A stretch of DNA of 64,000 nt from contig CAJNDS010000857.1 of NCBI GenBank assembly GCA_905221605.1, positions 190,817-254,816 of the forward strand, given 5' to 3'. Each line of letters begins with the position of its first letter. Within the stretch, counting starts at the first letter, position 1. Below, one piece after another: positions 63,391 through 64,000 of the stretch. Below the pieces are notes generated by a model. That model saw only the letters and a program-made list of their open reading frames with translations. It was not told the origin of the DNA and made no database searches. The translations under genes and the position numbers were made by a program. This stretch comes from Symbiodinium natans. Its lineage: Eukaryota > Sar > Dinophyceae > Suessiales > Symbiodiniaceae.

Positions 63391-64000
63391 GGGGGGAGAA
63401 GTCATGTTTGAGACATGACTTCAGGTGGCCATGTGGCAACAAAGCAGGCCTTTTTTGAGGCCGCTCTCAAGGTTTCCGGCCCCCTCTCAAGAAAGCACCT
63501 CCTGGTTGAAACCCTACAAGCCCCAAATCCCACACCCTGAGCGCAGAGAAATGGGCCGCATCGAACCTTATCCTTTTTTAGGAGTTGCTCATATCAGCGA
63601 GTTCAGCTTCAGGGCCCCCCGGTTGTGAGCTTGAGCGTTGGCTCCAGCTTTCCCTGCGGGCTCCAGAACGCCTCGGTTGCGCTGGGTTGAGTGGTTTAGG
63701 GCTTATACCGGGTTAGGGTCGCTAGGGTAAGGGTTTAGGGTCTCGGGTTTGGGTTTAGGGCTTGGGGGTGTAGGGTTTGGGGCTTGGGGGGGGGAAGAGG
63801 AGAAGAAACCGATTACGCTCCACATCTCCTTTCTCTCCCGCGTGCCTCCCCCCCCCCCTAAACCCTAAACCCTAAACCCTAAACCCTAAACCCTAAGCCC
63901 TAAGCCGCCCCCATAAAAGTAGTCGGCATCCCGCGGGTTCCAAGACAAAAACAACCAGGGACCGAGTGGCTCAAGCTCTTCCTCAGGGTTTAGGGTTTAG
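63391..64000. other. Unique DNA with telomere-like tracts to the window edge
   Basis: TTTAGGG-type remnants at 63690-63785, CCCTAAA at 63858-63905, TTTAGGG at 63985-64000. Poly-C at 63847-63858. No gene recognised. Confidence 0.55.

Noticed and set aside
1-64000. Window as a true chromosome end
   Set aside because: Telomere-like tracts occur in both orientations throughout, are short, and sit inside introns and elements; no terminal array is present.
1-64000. Dinoflagellate spliced-leader gene
   Set aside because: I looked for the conserved leader core and did not find a match on either strand.

Overview
This window looks like nuclear DNA of a dinoflagellate, most likely of the Suessiales/Symbiodiniaceae type. 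The evidence is: (1) dozens of interstitial (TTTAGGG)n tracts; (2) an ankyrin gene with introns that start with GC or GA instead of GT, as known in dinoflagellates; (3) exons matching the pore and S6 of a protist voltage-gated cation channel, plus EF-hand exons; (4) a decayed alveolate-type mitochondrial cox1 piece; (5) a LINE-type reverse transcriptase/RNase H remnant near an ORF with a 2-oxoglutarate/Fe(II) dioxygenase-like pattern. Every coding piece recognised is on the minus strand, which fits the unidirectional gene arrays of dinoflagellates.

Layout. 1-2565: AT-rich satellite carrying long GC-containing hairpins. 2.6-9.2 kb: telomere-like arrays in both orientations with short unique islands, including an EF-hand exon (5.1 kb) and a cox1 numt (6.2-6.9 kb) lodged between two arrays. 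9.2-11.8 kb: a ubiquitin-like/ankyrin gene cut by small introns, several with terminal inverted repeats (introner-like) and several filled with telomere-like repeats. 12-15 kb: variant telomere arrays, including about 33 copies of TTTAAAGGG. 15.3-21.5 kb: 3' part of a cation-channel gene with introns up to 2.1 kb full of telomere-like tracts. 22-31 kb: satellites (TTGAGGG, poly-purine, a 0.9-kb duplication, a 55-bp satellite, a 31-bp satellite and two kinds of palindromic satellite). 31-43 kb: telomere-like tracts mixed with short terminal-inverted-repeat (TIR) elements, and a 100-N gap at 36401-36500. 43-52.5 kb: the only long stretch nearly free of telomere repeats, holding the dioxygenase-like ORF, a membrane/coiled-coil ORF and the LINE. 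52.5-64 kb: telomere-like tracts and TIR elements again.

The main result is how these parts fit together. At least a dozen families of roughly 90-200 bp non-coding TIR elements are scattered here. Three of the five precisely placed introns of the ankyrin gene carry TIRs, and two of those three have the same ends as one dispersed family. Comparing copies of the same family shows telomere-like tracts sitting inside elements that lack them elsewhere, sometimes between short duplications or at microhomology. The telomere-like DNA is therefore a recurrent insertion inside introns and elements, not a chromosome end. No RNA gene, CRISPR array or spliced-leader gene was recognised. All calls were made by reading the sequence; no database search was run.
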